64,000 bases of DNA, taken from contig NZ_JBDLLW010000001.1 of NCBI RefSeq assembly GCF_043789415.1, positions 1,612,001 through 1,676,000 of the forward strand, read 5' to 3'. Source of the stretch: Renibacterium sp043789415. Its GTDB lineage: Bacteria; Actinomycetota; Actinomycetes; Actinomycetales; Micrococcaceae. A program made the position numbers and the translations under genes. The notes beneath the pieces are model-generated. The model saw only the letters and a program-made list of their open reading frames with translations, made no database searches and was not told the DNA's origin. Each line of letters opens with the position of its first letter. The first letter of the stretch is position 1. Shown here piece after piece: positions 16,770-25,461 of this stretch.

Positions 16770-18172
16770 CAGGTACCCGCCGGTGCAACCGGATTCGCGA
16801 CGGGCAGGTGCGCCGGAGCACCCAGTTCATCGACCAGCGCAGCGGCCGTGGCCTGCCCTATTCGGACGGCGCCGTCGACGTGCTGATAGCCTTCGGCGGC
16901 AAGGTCCGAACTGGACCAGTGGATGGGGCCGACGGGAGCACGCTGATCGGCGCCGTAGCGGTGCAAACCGCCTAAATCGAAGCTGGCGGCATAGGCGCCG
17001 CGAGTCCATTCCTCCGAACCCCAGTCCGATTCGTAATAGACCACCGGTTCCAGCGCCTGGGGGCCCAGGTAACGCGCCAGTGAAGCGAGGATCTCCCGCC
17101 GGCGTTCCTCAGCGCTCAAGGCGAAGACCCGATCGGCTTTCTCATCTGAGACGAAACCCACCAGGGTGCCGCGCGGATCCTGATGGTTCGTATTGTCGTA
17201 AACCTCCTGAACCAGCTCCGCCGCTCCGAAGCCGGTTCCGGAGAGTCCGTCCTGGCGCCAGAAAGGGGTCTGGTACACGGCGTGCACCTTGATCACCAGG
17301 CCGAGTGACTGGTGCTGGTGCATCTGATGCTGACGGCGTGGCAGCGGCGGGTCAAAGGAGACCCTGGAATAGAGGTTGGGCGGCACCGCCATCACCACCC
17401 GGCGTCCAGACACCGAAACCCCGTCGGCTTCGACCAGCACCGAATCCGACGTCCAGCGGATGGTGCGCACCGGAGCATTGAGGATGACGTCCTCGCCCAG
17501 TTCCGCGGCCATCCGTTCGGACACCTGCTGCATGCCGCCGATCACGCGCTTGTCCAGGATGAAAGTGTCATCGACCAAATTGCTGAACGAGCCGGCTGAG
17601 GCCGACATGAGCACCGCTTGCAGCACGGAAAAGGCATGGGCCGGCTTGGTGAGCATGCCCCCGGCGATGAACAGCCCGATGCAGTTGCAGGCTTCTTCGT
17701 CGTCAGACTGCTGCCGCAACCAGTGGTGGAAAGAGATGGTATCCAATTCACGCGCCCGGGGGTGTGCCCAGGGCTGCTCCGCACCGATCTCGGCGGCCAG
17801 CTCGTCGAGAATCCTGGTCAGCCGATCCATCTCCGCCGCGGTGCGCTCGGAGACCGGGAATACCTCTCCGGTATAGCGGGTGCGCTGGCCATCGGGAGCG
17901 AGATAGACCGATTCGCCATCCCGGTAACGGCTAAAGGTCTCTAAGCCGAGTTCTTCGAGTAGGCCGATCAGCACGGTCTGATCGGGTGAGACCCACTGAC
18001 CGCCGATTTCGAGCACAGCGCCTTCCACGGTGTCCGTCCAGGTGCGGCCGCCCACCCGATCCCGGGCTTCCACAACGGCCACGCGGTACCCGGCGCGTTT
18101 CAATTTCCAGGCGACGCTCAGCCCGGATGGCCCGGCCCCGACCACGACCACGTCCCTCGTCAATGTGCTCAT
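16769..18172 (-). CDS. puo: Putrescine oxidase (flavin amine oxidase)
   Basis: The 467-residue flavoprotein oxidises putrescine to 4-aminobutanal with release of ammonia and hydrogen peroxide. The FAD-binding start is 'RDVVVVGAGPSGLSVAWKL' followed by 'EARDRVGGRTWTD'. The line 'GGQWVSPDQT', 'GLFIAGGMLTKPAH', 'QHQMHQHQSLGLVIKVHAVY' and 'YESDWGSEEWTRGAYAASF' matches my recollection of Rhodococcus/Kocuria putrescine oxidase almost word for word, so this is more specific than 'monoamine oxidase'. ATG 18172 has AAAGGGGAG 3 nt upstream. It heads an operon with a stress protein and a permease and is divergent from a TetR gene. Confidence 0.88.
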   Translation of the reverse strand: MSTLTRDVVVVGAGPSGLSVAWKLKRAGYRVAVVEARDRVGGRTWTDTVEGAVLEIGGQWVSPDQTVLIGLLEELGLETFSRYRDGESVYLAPDGQRTRYTGEVFPVSERTAAEMDRLTRILDELAAEIGAEQPWAHPRARELDTISFHHWLRQQSDDEEACNCIGLFIAGGMLTKPAHAFSVLQAVLMSASAGSFSNLVDDTFILDKRVIGGMQQVSERMAAELGEDVILNAPVRTIRWTSDSVLVEADGVSVSGRRVVMAVPPNLYSRVSFDPPLPRRQHQMHQHQSLGLVIKVHAVYQTPFWRQDGLSGTGFGAAELVQEVYDNTNHQDPRGTLVGFVSDEKADRVFALSAEERRREILASLARYLGPQALEPVVYYESDWGSEEWTRGAYAASFDLGGLHRYGADQRAPVGPIHWSSSDLAAEGYQHVDGAVRIGQATAAALVDELGAPAHLPVANPVAPAGT

Positions 18173-18214
18173 GGCTCCCCTTTGATTAGGTCGATATTCA
18201 TTCACATCGGACTG

Positions 18215-18249
18215 ATACATATAAATGAATACAATTCATTTATATGTAT
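18215..18249. promoter_or_regulatory. 35-bp perfect palindrome, probable TetR operator
   Basis: Two exact 16-bp arms (18215-18230 and 18234-18249) flank ACA. The arm core is ATATAAATGAAT. It lies 43 bp upstream of the putrescine oxidase start and 91 bp upstream of the TetR start, in a divergent promoter region. The TetR product is the obvious candidate to bind it, repressing the amine operon until the inducer is present. Confidence 0.8.
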
Positions 18250-18339
18250 GCTAGCTCACAATTAAGAAAAAGGACATCACACTTCAGGCTCTGCCACCGG
18301 GTGAGATAATCAACTTCTGAGCAATTCGAAGGGACCACC

Positions 18340-19020
18340 ATGGCGGATATGGCTGCCGCACAGCAATCTGGCGGCAAACGACGGGCCGGCCGGCCGGTCA
18401 AGGCCGTATTAGCCGTCGAGAGAATCATCCAGACAGCCCTCAACCTGGTCCGCCAAAGCGGTTATCAAGGACTCACCATGTCTGCCCTGGCGGGACGGCT
18501 CAATGTCGCACCCTCCGCGCTCTACAACCATGTGCGCTCAAAGAAGGAACTCCTGATCCTGGTGCAGGACCACTTGATGTCGCTGGTTGACGTCTCCTCC
18601 TTTGAGAGCAAACCCTGGGATGAAGCCATCCGTGACTGGGCCCGTTCCTACCGGGACGTCTTCGCGCACCACAGCCCGCTGATCCCGCTGATCGCGGTCC
18701 AGCCGATCACCAACTCACCCCAGACGCTGCGGATCTACGAAGCGGTGACCAAGGGCTTCAACCGTGTGGGCTGGCCTGAGGCCGAGATCGTCAATGCGGT
18801 AGTCGCCCTGGAATCCTTCATCTACGGCTCAGCCTTTGACGCCACCGCTCCGGAGAGCATCTTCGACATCGGAGCCTTGCAACCAGAGGCTCCCGCCCTG
18901 AGCAGCGCGGTGGCAGCGCGCGAAGCCGTTCATGGCCGCTACTCAGCCGAACCGGCCTTCGAGCTGGGTCTCGAATCGATCATTCAGGGCTTACAGTCCC
19001 GCTACCTTTCGAAACGCTGA
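18340..19020 (+). CDS. TetR family regulator of the putrescine oxidase operon
   Basis: The 226-residue repressor has an N-terminal helix-turn-helix (about residues 30-70: 'IIQTALNLVRQSGYQGLTMSALAGRL', 'VAPSALYNHVRSKKELLILV') after an Arg/Gly-rich tail, and a TetR_C-type ligand domain. Start ATG 18340 has GAAGGG 6 nt upstream. It is transcribed away from the puo-usp-permease operon, and the intervening region has a perfect 35-bp palindrome. Control of that operon and of itself is inferred from this layout; the ligand is probably an amine or the aminoaldehyde. Confidence 0.88.
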   Translation: MADMAAAQQSGGKRRAGRPVKAVLAVERIIQTALNLVRQSGYQGLTMSALAGRLNVAPSALYNHVRSKKELLILVQDHLMSLVDVSSFESKPWDEAIRDWARSYRDVFAHHSPLIPLIAVQPITNSPQTLRIYEAVTKGFNRVGWPEAEIVNAVVALESFIYGSAFDATAPESIFDIGALQPEAPALSSAVAAREAVHGRYSAEPAFELGLESIIQGLQSRYLSKR

Positions 19021-19144
19021 CCGAATCCGCGGGCTGAGCCGAAGAACTTGCCGCAAACAGTGTTCGCCCAGAGCTGGGAACCATCGACGCGAACCGAGCC
19101 CGGGGGTACGATCTGAGCAACTACTCGAGCTGCGGAGGAATATC

Positions 19145-19561
19145 ATGACTACTCGCCTGAACCCTTATCTGAGCTTCAAGGACAACGCCAAAGAGGCTAT
19201 GGAGTTTTACCAGAGCGTCTTCGGCGGCGAGCTGACCGCCAGCACCTTCGCGGAGTTCAACGCCCCGGTGGAAGCCAATGAGGCTAACCTGATCATGCAC
19301 TCTCAGCTGGAAACCGCTGGCGGCCTGACCCTCATGGCCTCCGACACTCCTTCGCATATGGAGTTCAAGCCCGGTAACACCTATTCGGTGTCGCTCAGCG
19401 GTGAAGACGAAGCCGAGCTGCGAGGTTACTGGGAGAAGCTCTCCGACGGCGGCATCGTGGCGATGCCGCTGGAGAAAGCACCCTGGGGAGACAGCTTCGG
19501 AATGTGCAATGACAAATTCGGCATCGCCTGGCTGGTCAACATCAGCGGAGGCCAGCAGTAA
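19145..19561 (+). CDS. VOC / PhnB-like glyoxalase-fold protein
   Basis: The 138-residue protein begins 'RLNPYLSFKDNAKEAMEFYQSVFGG', the PhnB-like VOC signature, and ends 'WGDSFGMCNDKFGIAWLVNI'. The fold is a pair of beta-alpha-beta-beta-beta modules, often metal-dependent; substrates vary and cannot be assigned. The ATG at 19145 is preceded by GGAGGAATATC, a strong ribosome site, so the longer upstream reading frame is not used. It is a single gene, convergent with the SDR gene downstream. Confidence 0.88.
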   Translation: MTTRLNPYLSFKDNAKEAMEFYQSVFGGELTASTFAEFNAPVEANEANLIMHSQLETAGGLTLMASDTPSHMEFKPGNTYSVSLSGEDEAELRGYWEKLSDGGIVAMPLEKAPWGDSFGMCNDKFGIAWLVNISGGQQ

Positions 19562-19586
19562 GGTTTAGCGGCCGGCGGTCACCCGT

Positions 19587-20549
19587 TCAGAGGCCTGCGG
19601 CCTTCTGGAGCAGTTCGGTAGTTGCCTCCCAGAGCCGGTTCTCCCGGTCGCGGTCCCGGGCGAAGGGGGCGACCTCGATCACCCGATCGACCTCGATAAA
19701 AGCACCGTCGCGGAGCTCTTCCCAGCGGCTGTCGAGAGCCACCGAGGCGAGCGCCGGTGCCGACCGCTCCGGCGTCGTCGCCCCCGGCATCCGCGCCATC
19801 ATCCGCGATATCGCCTGCACCGCCGCGCCCTGCTCTCGGGAGAGGCCGGTGCCGGGCATCCAGCCCGGCTCGAACACCACGACGGCGACCCCGTCGCCCA
19901 GCTTCCGCTGCGCTTCATGGGCGTAGTAGATGAGGGCGAGCTTGGCGTTTGCATAGGCGATGGCAGCGGCCTTGGTGCTCTTCGAGGTGCCGGCGGCGGC
20001 CGGCGTGGCCAGCTCGACGGGATCGCGCCAGACCGGCCGGGGCATCCCCATCATGCGCTGCATCAGGCCGGGGTTGTAGAGATTCGAGCTGAGCAGCACG
20101 ATCCGGGTGGGGGTAGCCGAGGCGCCGATCAGTTTGCGGTGGTGGAGATCGCCGATCAGCTGGGCGTGCGCCAGGTAGTTCACCGCGAACGTCATCTCGA
20201 ATCCGTCGTGCGAGGCTTCCCGGGTGTCCGCGGAGGACCAGCCGGCGTTTGCGATCACGGTGCTCAGCGGTCGGGCTGCCTCGCTGTCGATGAGTTCCTG
20301 CACGGCGGCAGCTGCGGCTCCGACGTCGGCAAGCCGGGAGAGATCGGTGGGAATCTCGTGCACGGTGGCACCGGCTTCACGTGCCTCGCGGGCGATCTCG
20401 GCTAGTTTTGGCCCAGCCCTTCCGACCAGCAGCAGGTCAGGACGGGTTGATTGAGGACGGCGCGCCAGTTCGAGGGTGGTGGCGCGGCCAAGTCCGCCGG
20501 TAGGGCCGGTGATCAGGACGGATCCGACGGTGCTGGAGGTGTGCGGCAT
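19587..20549 (-). CDS. Short-chain dehydrogenase/reductase family protein
   Basis: The 320-residue Rossmann-fold protein has the cofactor motif 'LITGPTGGLGRAT' near residue 12, 'VIANAGWSS' (NAG motif), catalytic Ser in 'IVLLSSNLYNPG' and 'AYANAKLALIYYA' with the YxxxK pair. Its length and the 'NLYNPG' segment resemble the protochlorophyllide-reductase/WW-oxidoreductase-like SDR branch. The substrate is unknown. It follows the second SDR gene by 47 bp on the same strand and may share its promoter. Confidence 0.87.
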   Translation of the reverse strand: MPHTSSTVGSVLITGPTGGLGRATTLELARRPQSTRPDLLLVGRAGPKLAEIAREAREAGATVHEIPTDLSRLADVGAAAAAVQELIDSEAARPLSTVIANAGWSSADTREASHDGFEMTFAVNYLAHAQLIGDLHHRKLIGASATPTRIVLLSSNLYNPGLMQRMMGMPRPVWRDPVELATPAAAGTSKSTKAAAIAYANAKLALIYYAHEAQRKLGDGVAVVVFEPGWMPGTGLSREQGAAVQAISRMMARMPGATTPERSAPALASVALDSRWEELRDGAFIEVDRVIEVAPFARDRDRENRLWEATTELLQKAAGL

Positions 20550-20596
20550 GGCGTTTCAGACTTTCAGTCGATGGGTGGTGATGAGGCGGTGAGGAT

Positions 20597-21280
20597 TTAC
20601 CAGGGCAAAACGCCGTCGTCCTCTTGAACGGTCCCGGTGGGACCCGAGGCGCCGATGGTCGCCATCCGGACCACCACCTTGGCGCTTTCCGAGGCGGGAC
20701 GCCCGCCGTCGTACCCTGCGATCAGGTCGGTCGCCGTCAGCCCCGGCTCGACCGCGTTGAACTTGATCCCGGGCTCCGCCTTGGCGTACTGAACTGTCAG
20801 CATCGTCACAGCGGCTTTGGAGGCTGCGTAGACCCCCGCCGGTTGCAGGGACTCGGTTCTCTCCGGATTGGTCACCGCCCAGAACGAGCCGAGACCGCTG
20901 GTGACGTTGACCACGACCGGCACCTCGGATTTACGCAATAAGGGCAACGCCGCCTGGGTGACGCGCACCACTCCAACCGGGTTCGTGTTGAACACCTGCA
21001 GCGCATCGGGGCCGAACGGTGCAGTGGGCACGATGCCGGCGTTGTTCACCAGCACATCGAGGTGGCCCTCCGCTTCATCGATCTGCTGTAAGGCTGCCGC
21101 CACAGAGGCGTCATCCGTGACGTCAAGTTGAACGAAGTGAGCACCTAAGTCCTTGGCTGCGGCCTGCCCGCGTTCAATACTGCGGGCACCGAGGTAGACC
21201 TTGTGCCCGAGTTCGAGTAGCTGTCGTGCTGTTTCATATCCGATGCCTTTATTGGCTCCGGTGATCAGTGTGATTGTCAT
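20597..21280 (-). CDS. Short-chain dehydrogenase (carbonyl-reductase-like SDR)
   Basis: The 227-residue product starts MTITLITGANKGIGYETARQ and shows 'VLVNNAGIVP', 'VNVTSGLGSF' with the catalytic Ser, 'GVYAASKAAVTML' (YxxxK) and 'NAVEPGLTATDL'. This is a classical NADPH-dependent SDR with the 'GANKGIG' motif of plant-like carbonyl reductases. ATG 21280 is chosen over a start further upstream because the extension would overlap the divergent regulator and has no SDR homology; AGAAAG lies 8 nt before it. The divergent MmyB-type regulator at 21382 probably controls it. Confidence 0.9.
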   Translation of the reverse strand: MTITLITGANKGIGYETARQLLELGHKVYLGARSIERGQAAAKDLGAHFVQLDVTDDASVAAALQQIDEAEGHLDVLVNNAGIVPTAPFGPDALQVFNTNPVGVVRVTQAALPLLRKSEVPVVVNVTSGLGSFWAVTNPERTESLQPAGVYAASKAAVTMLTVQYAKAEPGIKFNAVEPGLTATDLIAGYDGGRPASESAKVVVRMATIGASGPTGTVQEDDGVLPW

Positions 21281-21381
21281 GACTTCAGCTTTCTGGAAAC
21301 ATCGAGAGCCAACCAGTGGTCCCGTTTTCGTAGGACTGCCAGGTCCAGGACAAAGCCCCTCTCGCCGTGCACACTGGAAGC

Positions 21382-22227
21382 ATGGAAACCTGGGAATTCG
21401 GACAGACACTGCGTCGCTGGCGTGATCGAGTCACACCGGAAGCTGTCGGTGTACCGGCTGGCGGCCGACGTCGCGCCTCCGGACTGCGCCGTGAAGAACT
21501 AGCCAGCCTGGTAGGCATCTCGGCGGATTACCTGACCCGCCTCGAGCAGGGCAGAGCCACCTCCCCCTCGGCCCAGGTCGTCGAATCCCTCGCCCGGGCA
21601 CTGCGCTTACCCGATCAAGAGCGGGACTTGCTCTACCAGCTGGCGGGCCACGCCACCCCGGGGCCCGATATGGTCCCCTCACGGATTACCGCGAGCGTAC
21701 AGCGGATATTGGATCGGCTATCCAACACCCCGGTCGCCGTCTTCGACGCCACCTGGACGCTGATCCTCGCCAATGCGCCGTACAACGCTCTGCTGGGCGA
21801 GACCTCAGCCTGGCACGGTCTGGAACGCAATGCCTTGTGGCGCAACTTCACCGGCTTGGGCTCCCGGGTGCTGCACACCCCCGAGGAGCGAGCGGAACTT
21901 CAGGCGGGGCAGGTGACCGACCTCAGGATGACGGCGAGCCGGTACCCGGCCGACCGGAGCCTGAAATCGCTGATCGCCGAACTGCGCTCCCGGAGCCCTC
22001 GATTTCAGCAGCTGTGGGAATCGGGGGAAGTTCCGAACCGGGAGAACACCTCGAAGCACAAGATCATCGAGCACCCCGCGGTCGGGCGGATCACGCTCGA
22101 CTGCGATGTGCTCTTCGTCGCCACCGATGACCTGAGGATGATGATCTATACCGCAGAACCAGGCACCGCAGATGCCGACCGGCTCGCTCTCGCCTTAGTC
22201 ATCGGCACTCAATCCCTCGTCGAATAG
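21382..22227 (+). CDS. Helix-turn-helix regulator with MmyB-like ligand domain
   Basis: The 281-residue protein has an XRE helix-turn-helix (residues about 10-75: 'SGLRREELASLVGISADYLTRLEQGRATSPS') and then an MmyB-like PAS-type domain ('DRLSNTPVAVFDATWTLILANAPYNALLG', 'LVIGTQSLVE'). This architecture is common in Actinobacteria beside SDR genes, and the domain binds lipid-like ligands in the known structure. The start at 21382 has GGAAGC upstream; the ATG at 21367 is less likely. It is divergent from the SDR at 20597-21280, with about 100 bp between starts. Confidence 0.9.
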   Translation: METWEFGQTLRRWRDRVTPEAVGVPAGGRRRASGLRREELASLVGISADYLTRLEQGRATSPSAQVVESLARALRLPDQERDLLYQLAGHATPGPDMVPSRITASVQRILDRLSNTPVAVFDATWTLILANAPYNALLGETSAWHGLERNALWRNFTGLGSRVLHTPEERAELQAGQVTDLRMTASRYPADRSLKSLIAELRSRSPRFQQLWESGEVPNRENTSKHKIIEHPAVGRITLDCDVLFVATDDLRMMIYTAEPGTADADRLALALVIGTQSLVE

Positions 22228-22279
22228 AGAACCAGCGGCCGCGAGATGTTCAGCGGTGCGATATCGTGGTGCTAACCAC

Positions 22280-22356
22280 GTGACACGGGGTGCCCGCAAG
22301 GGCTGAGATCACACCCGTCGAACCTGATCTAGTTAGTACTAGCGAAGGGATGTCGC
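22280..22356 (+). ncRNA. TPP (thi-box) riboswitch
   Basis: The conserved thi-box parts are all present: CGGGGTGCCC at about 22286, GGGCTGAGAT at about 22300, ACCCGTCGAACCTGATCTAG at 22313-22332 and GCGAAGGGA at 22342-22350. P1 can form between GTGACA (22280-22285) and TGTCGC (22351-22356). It precedes the thiM-thiE-thiD/tenA operon, so thiamine pyrophosphate should switch the operon off. The thiM start follows P1 by 5 nt, and GAAGGGA of the aptamer is the only purine-rich ribosome site, pointing to translational control. Confidence 0.96.
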
Positions 22357-22361
22357 GCATC

Positions 22362-23183
22362 ATGCGCACGCCAGAAGAATTCATTTCACTCAGTCAATCC
22401 GCCCTGCTCGCAGTGCGCTCCGAAGCGCCGCTGGTGCAGTGCATCACTAATAGCGTGGTGGTGAATTTCACCGCGAACGTACTGCTCGCCCTGGGAGCTT
22501 CCCCCGCGATGGTGGACATTCCAGAGGAAGCAGAGCCCTTTGCCCGGGTGGCCTCTGGCTTGCTGCTGAACCTGGGCACTCCCACCGCCGAACACCGTCA
22601 AGCCATGCTGCGCGCGGTGGCCGGGGCGAGTTCCGCCGGCACCCCGTGGGTGATCGACCCGGTCGCTATTGGCTCACTGCCGGTGCGGACCGAACTCGCG
22701 ATGCGGCTCAGGGAGCTGAAACCCGATGTCATCCGCGGCAATGCCTCGGAGATCATCGCCCTGGCTGGAAACGGCCCAGGCGGGCGAGGAGTGGACGCCG
22801 CCCACGGCGTGGAAGCGGCCCTGCCCGCAGCCACCGAACTGGCTGCGGGCGACAGCGTGGTGGCGATCTCCGGCCCGATCGATCTGATCGTCGGCGGACA
22901 GTACCGAGTCCGCATCGCCAATGGCACCGATCTGCTCACTAAGGTGACAGGCGGAGGCTGCGCACTGGGAGCGGTGATCGCGGCCTTCGCCGCGACGAGC
23001 GAAGATCAACTGAGCACTACGGTAGCCGCCGTCACGGTCTACACCGTGGCCGCCGAGATCGCGGCGGAACGCGCTGCCGGACCGGGTAGCTTCGCCCTGG
23101 CCTTCCTTGACGAACTCTCCGCGCTGCGGCCCGAGGACCTCAGCGAACGGGCCCGGATCCAGGTCGAACGAGTGACTCGATGA
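22362..23183 (+). CDS. thiM: Hydroxyethylthiazole kinase
   Basis: The 273-residue enzyme phosphorylates 4-methyl-5-(2-hydroxyethyl)thiazole in thiamine salvage. Motifs: 'PLVQCITNSVVVNFTANVLLALGASPAM' at the N-terminus, 'DPVAIGSLPVRTE', 'IRGNASEIIALAG', and 'LLTKVTGGGCALGAVIAAF' with the catalytic Cys. ATG 22362 is preferred: it is 5 nt past the riboswitch P1 stem and gives the usual family length, whereas earlier starts lie inside the aptamer. The thiE start overlaps its stop (ATGA). Confidence 0.95.
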   Translation: MRTPEEFISLSQSALLAVRSEAPLVQCITNSVVVNFTANVLLALGASPAMVDIPEEAEPFARVASGLLLNLGTPTAEHRQAMLRAVAGASSAGTPWVIDPVAIGSLPVRTELAMRLRELKPDVIRGNASEIIALAGNGPGGRGVDAAHGVEAALPAATELAAGDSVVAISGPIDLIVGGQYRVRIANGTDLLTKVTGGGCALGAVIAAFAATSEDQLSTTVAAVTVYTVAAEIAAERAAGPGSFALAFLDELSALRPEDLSERARIQVERVTR

Positions 23184-23851
23184 GCCAGCGAGCCGGGACG
23201 GATCTCGATCTCTCCCTCTACCTGGTCACCGATGCGGCTCAGATCGCCGCGCAGGGCAAGTCCTTGACCGACGTCGTCCGCCTGGCGGTCTCCGGCGGCG
23301 TCACCGCGGTGCAGCTCCGGGAGAAGACGGCGTCGACGGCTGATTTTTTGCGCACCGTGACCGAAGTCTTCACGGTGCTTCCGGAGCGGGTGAGCCTTTT
23401 CGTCAATGATCGGGTCGACGTCTTTCTGGCGGCTCGTGCGCTGGGCTGCCGGGTGACCGGGGTGCATCTGGGCCAGTCCGATCTGCCGATTGCACTGGCC
23501 CGCGAACTGATCGGCGAGCAGCCGGTGATCGGGCTGAGTGCAGCCACTCCGGAGGAACTTCGGACCGCCGAGCAGCAAGCGACGCTGATCGACTATCTGG
23601 GAATCGGCACCCTGCACCCCAGCAGCACGAAGCCCGATGCACCCGCCGCCCTGGGAATAGAGGGCTTCCGCGAGCTCGTCAAGCAGTGCTCACTGCCCGT
23701 GGTGGCGATCGGCGGCATCGGCATCGCCGACCTGCCCGGGCTACGTCGCTCGGGAGCTGCGGGGGCAGCGGTCGTCTCCGCGATCTGCACCGCAAGTGAC
23801 CCGCTCGCGGCAGCGCAAGAACTCTCCCGGGCCTGGCGGACCGCGCAATGA
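23180..23851 (+). CDS. thiE: Thiamine-phosphate synthase
   Basis: The 223-residue TIM-barrel enzyme joins HMP-pyrophosphate to thiazole phosphate. Motifs: 'LYLVTDAAQ', 'GGVTAVQLREK', 'LFVNDRVDVFLAA', 'GVHLGQSDLPI', 'IGLSAATPEEL', 'DYLGIGTLHPSSTKPDA' and 'VVAIGGIGI'. It is coupled to thiM by a 4-bp overlap and to the next gene by another 4-bp overlap. All key phosphate- and pyrophosphate-binding segments are intact. Confidence 0.96.
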   Translation: MSQRAGTDLDLSLYLVTDAAQIAAQGKSLTDVVRLAVSGGVTAVQLREKTASTADFLRTVTEVFTVLPERVSLFVNDRVDVFLAARALGCRVTGVHLGQSDLPIALARELIGEQPVIGLSAATPEELRTAEQQATLIDYLGIGTLHPSSTKPDAPAALGIEGFRELVKQCSLPVVAIGGIGIADLPGLRRSGAAGAAVVSAICTASDPLAAAQELSRAWRTAQ

Positions 23852-25428
23852 GCGGCTCGAGCCAACGGTTGCGGCAACTGAGCACCCCACCATCTGGCAT
23901 CCCTCGGGTACTCAGCATCGCCGGCACCGACCCGAGCGGCGGGGCGGGCATCCAGGCCGATCTGAAGAGCATCGCGGCCCAGGGCGGCTACGGCATGGCG
24001 GTGGTCACCGCGCTGGTCGCCCAGAACACCCAGGGAGTCAGCGCGGTGCATGTCCCTCCGGTGAGCTTCTTAGCCGAGCAGCTCACCGCGGTGAGCGACG
24101 ACGTCGAGATCGACGCGGTCAAGATCGGCATGCTGGCCAACCGCGAAGTGATCAAGACGGTTGCTGACTGGTTGGCTCGGCACCGACCAGCCATTGTGGT
24201 GCTGGATCCGGTGATGGTGGCGACCAGCGGGGATCGCTTGCTCGATGAGGACGCCGAAAATGCGCTTCGCGAATTATTGAGCACGGTGGATCTGGTCACC
24301 CCCAATCTTCCAGAACTGGCGATTCTGGCCGAGGAAGCTCCTGCGGTCAACTGGCCCGAAGCGCTGGCCCAGGCAGCGCGGCTCGCCAACCGTTACGGAG
24401 TCACAGTACTGGCCAAGGGCGGCCATCTGGCAGGAGAGCAGGCCCCCGATGCGCTGATCGAACCTTCCCGCGGTGAGGAGGTAAGGGTGACGCAGTTCCC
24501 CGCTCGCCGAATCCGCACCGAGAACACCCACGGCACCGGCTGCTCGCTGTCCGCAGGTCTGGCCACTCGGCGAGCGGCGGGTGAGGATTGGCCCTCCAGC
24601 CTCCGCGAAGTGAAGCGCTGGCTGAGCGAGAGCATTGCGCACGGTGCAGAACTCCGGGTTGGCAAGGGCCGGGGTCCGATCAATCACTTCGCCGGTCTCT
24701 GGCAGCGAGGTGGCTTAGCCACCAGTGCGAATCCTGAAGATCTAAAGCAGGAGTGGTGGCAGGACATCTCCGCCTGGAGAGCAGCCATCGACGAGCTGCC
24801 CTTTATCCGCAAACTCGCCGACGGCAGCCTGGAGCCAGCGAGCTTCCGCTGGTACCTGGCCCAGGACGCTCTCTATCTGCGCGAGTACTCCCGAGGCCTG
24901 GCGGAAGCCAGCAAGCTCGCCCCGAGCACCGCCGAGCAAGCCTTCTGGGCGGCGAGCGCGCAGAACGCGATTGCCACCGAGCTGGGACTACACCGAGACT
25001 GGCTCGGCGCCGAGACGGTGTTCGAGCAAGAGCCGAGCCAAACCACTACTCACTACCTTCAGCACCTGCACGCCTGCCGGGATAGCTATCCGCTTTTGAT
25101 CGCCGCGCTGCTGCCCTGCTTCTGGCTCTATCACGACGTCGGAAGCCGCTTGCAGCACGCCGTCACGGAACAGCATCCTTACCGGAGCTGGCTGGAGACC
25201 TACGCCGATCCGGAGTTCACGGAAGCCACCCGCCGAGCCATTGATTTCGTGATGACGGCCGCAGTGCAAGCCGGGCCAGCTGAGCGGAGCGCCATGCAGC
25301 GGGCCTTCCGCATCTCGGCTGAACACGAACGGGACTTCTTCGCCGCGCCGCTGCTCCGCTGCTCCGCTGAGGCACTGTCAGGATATTCCCAGCTAAATCC
25401 GCACCTCGAAGCAGAGACAAGGATGTGA
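23848..25428 (+). CDS. thiD-tenA: HMP/HMP-P kinase fused to TenA thiaminase II
   Basis: The 526-residue fusion has ThiD at residues about 15-275 ('SIAGTDPSGGAGIQADLKSI', 'LDPVMVATSGDRLL', 'TENTHGTGCSLSAGLA') and TenA at about 300-515 ('WYLAQDALYLREYSRGLA', catalytic-type Cys in 'ALLPCFWLYHDVG', 'AFRISAEHERDFFAAPL'). ThiD makes HMP-pyrophosphate; TenA recovers HMP from degraded thiamine, so the fusion channels salvaged pyrimidine to the kinase. Orders like this are known in other bacteria and fungi. It is the last gene of the riboswitch-controlled operon. Confidence 0.95.
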   Translation: MSGSSQRLRQLSTPPSGIPRVLSIAGTDPSGGAGIQADLKSIAAQGGYGMAVVTALVAQNTQGVSAVHVPPVSFLAEQLTAVSDDVEIDAVKIGMLANREVIKTVADWLARHRPAIVVLDPVMVATSGDRLLDEDAENALRELLSTVDLVTPNLPELAILAEEAPAVNWPEALAQAARLANRYGVTVLAKGGHLAGEQAPDALIEPSRGEEVRVTQFPARRIRTENTHGTGCSLSAGLATRRAAGEDWPSSLREVKRWLSESIAHGAELRVGKGRGPINHFAGLWQRGGLATSANPEDLKQEWWQDISAWRAAIDELPFIRKLADGSLEPASFRWYLAQDALYLREYSRGLAEASKLAPSTAEQAFWAASAQNAIATELGLHRDWLGAETVFEQEPSQTTTHYLQHLHACRDSYPLLIAALLPCFWLYHDVGSRLQHAVTEQHPYRSWLETYADPEFTEATRRAIDFVMTAAVQAGPAERSAMQRAFRISAEHERDFFAAPLLRCSAEALSGYSQLNPHLEAETRM

Positions 25429-25445
25429 ATTTGCTATAAAGTTCC

Positions 25446-25461
25446 TGTGAGCGCAATCACT
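25446..25461. promoter_or_regulatory. CRP/GlxR-like box upstream of the serine protease
   Basis: TGTGAGCGCAATCACT matches TGTGA-N6-TCACA at all but the final base. It lies 35 bp upstream of the protease start and just downstream of TATAAA (25434-25439), a possible -10 element, a position more suited to repression. Confidence 0.5.
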
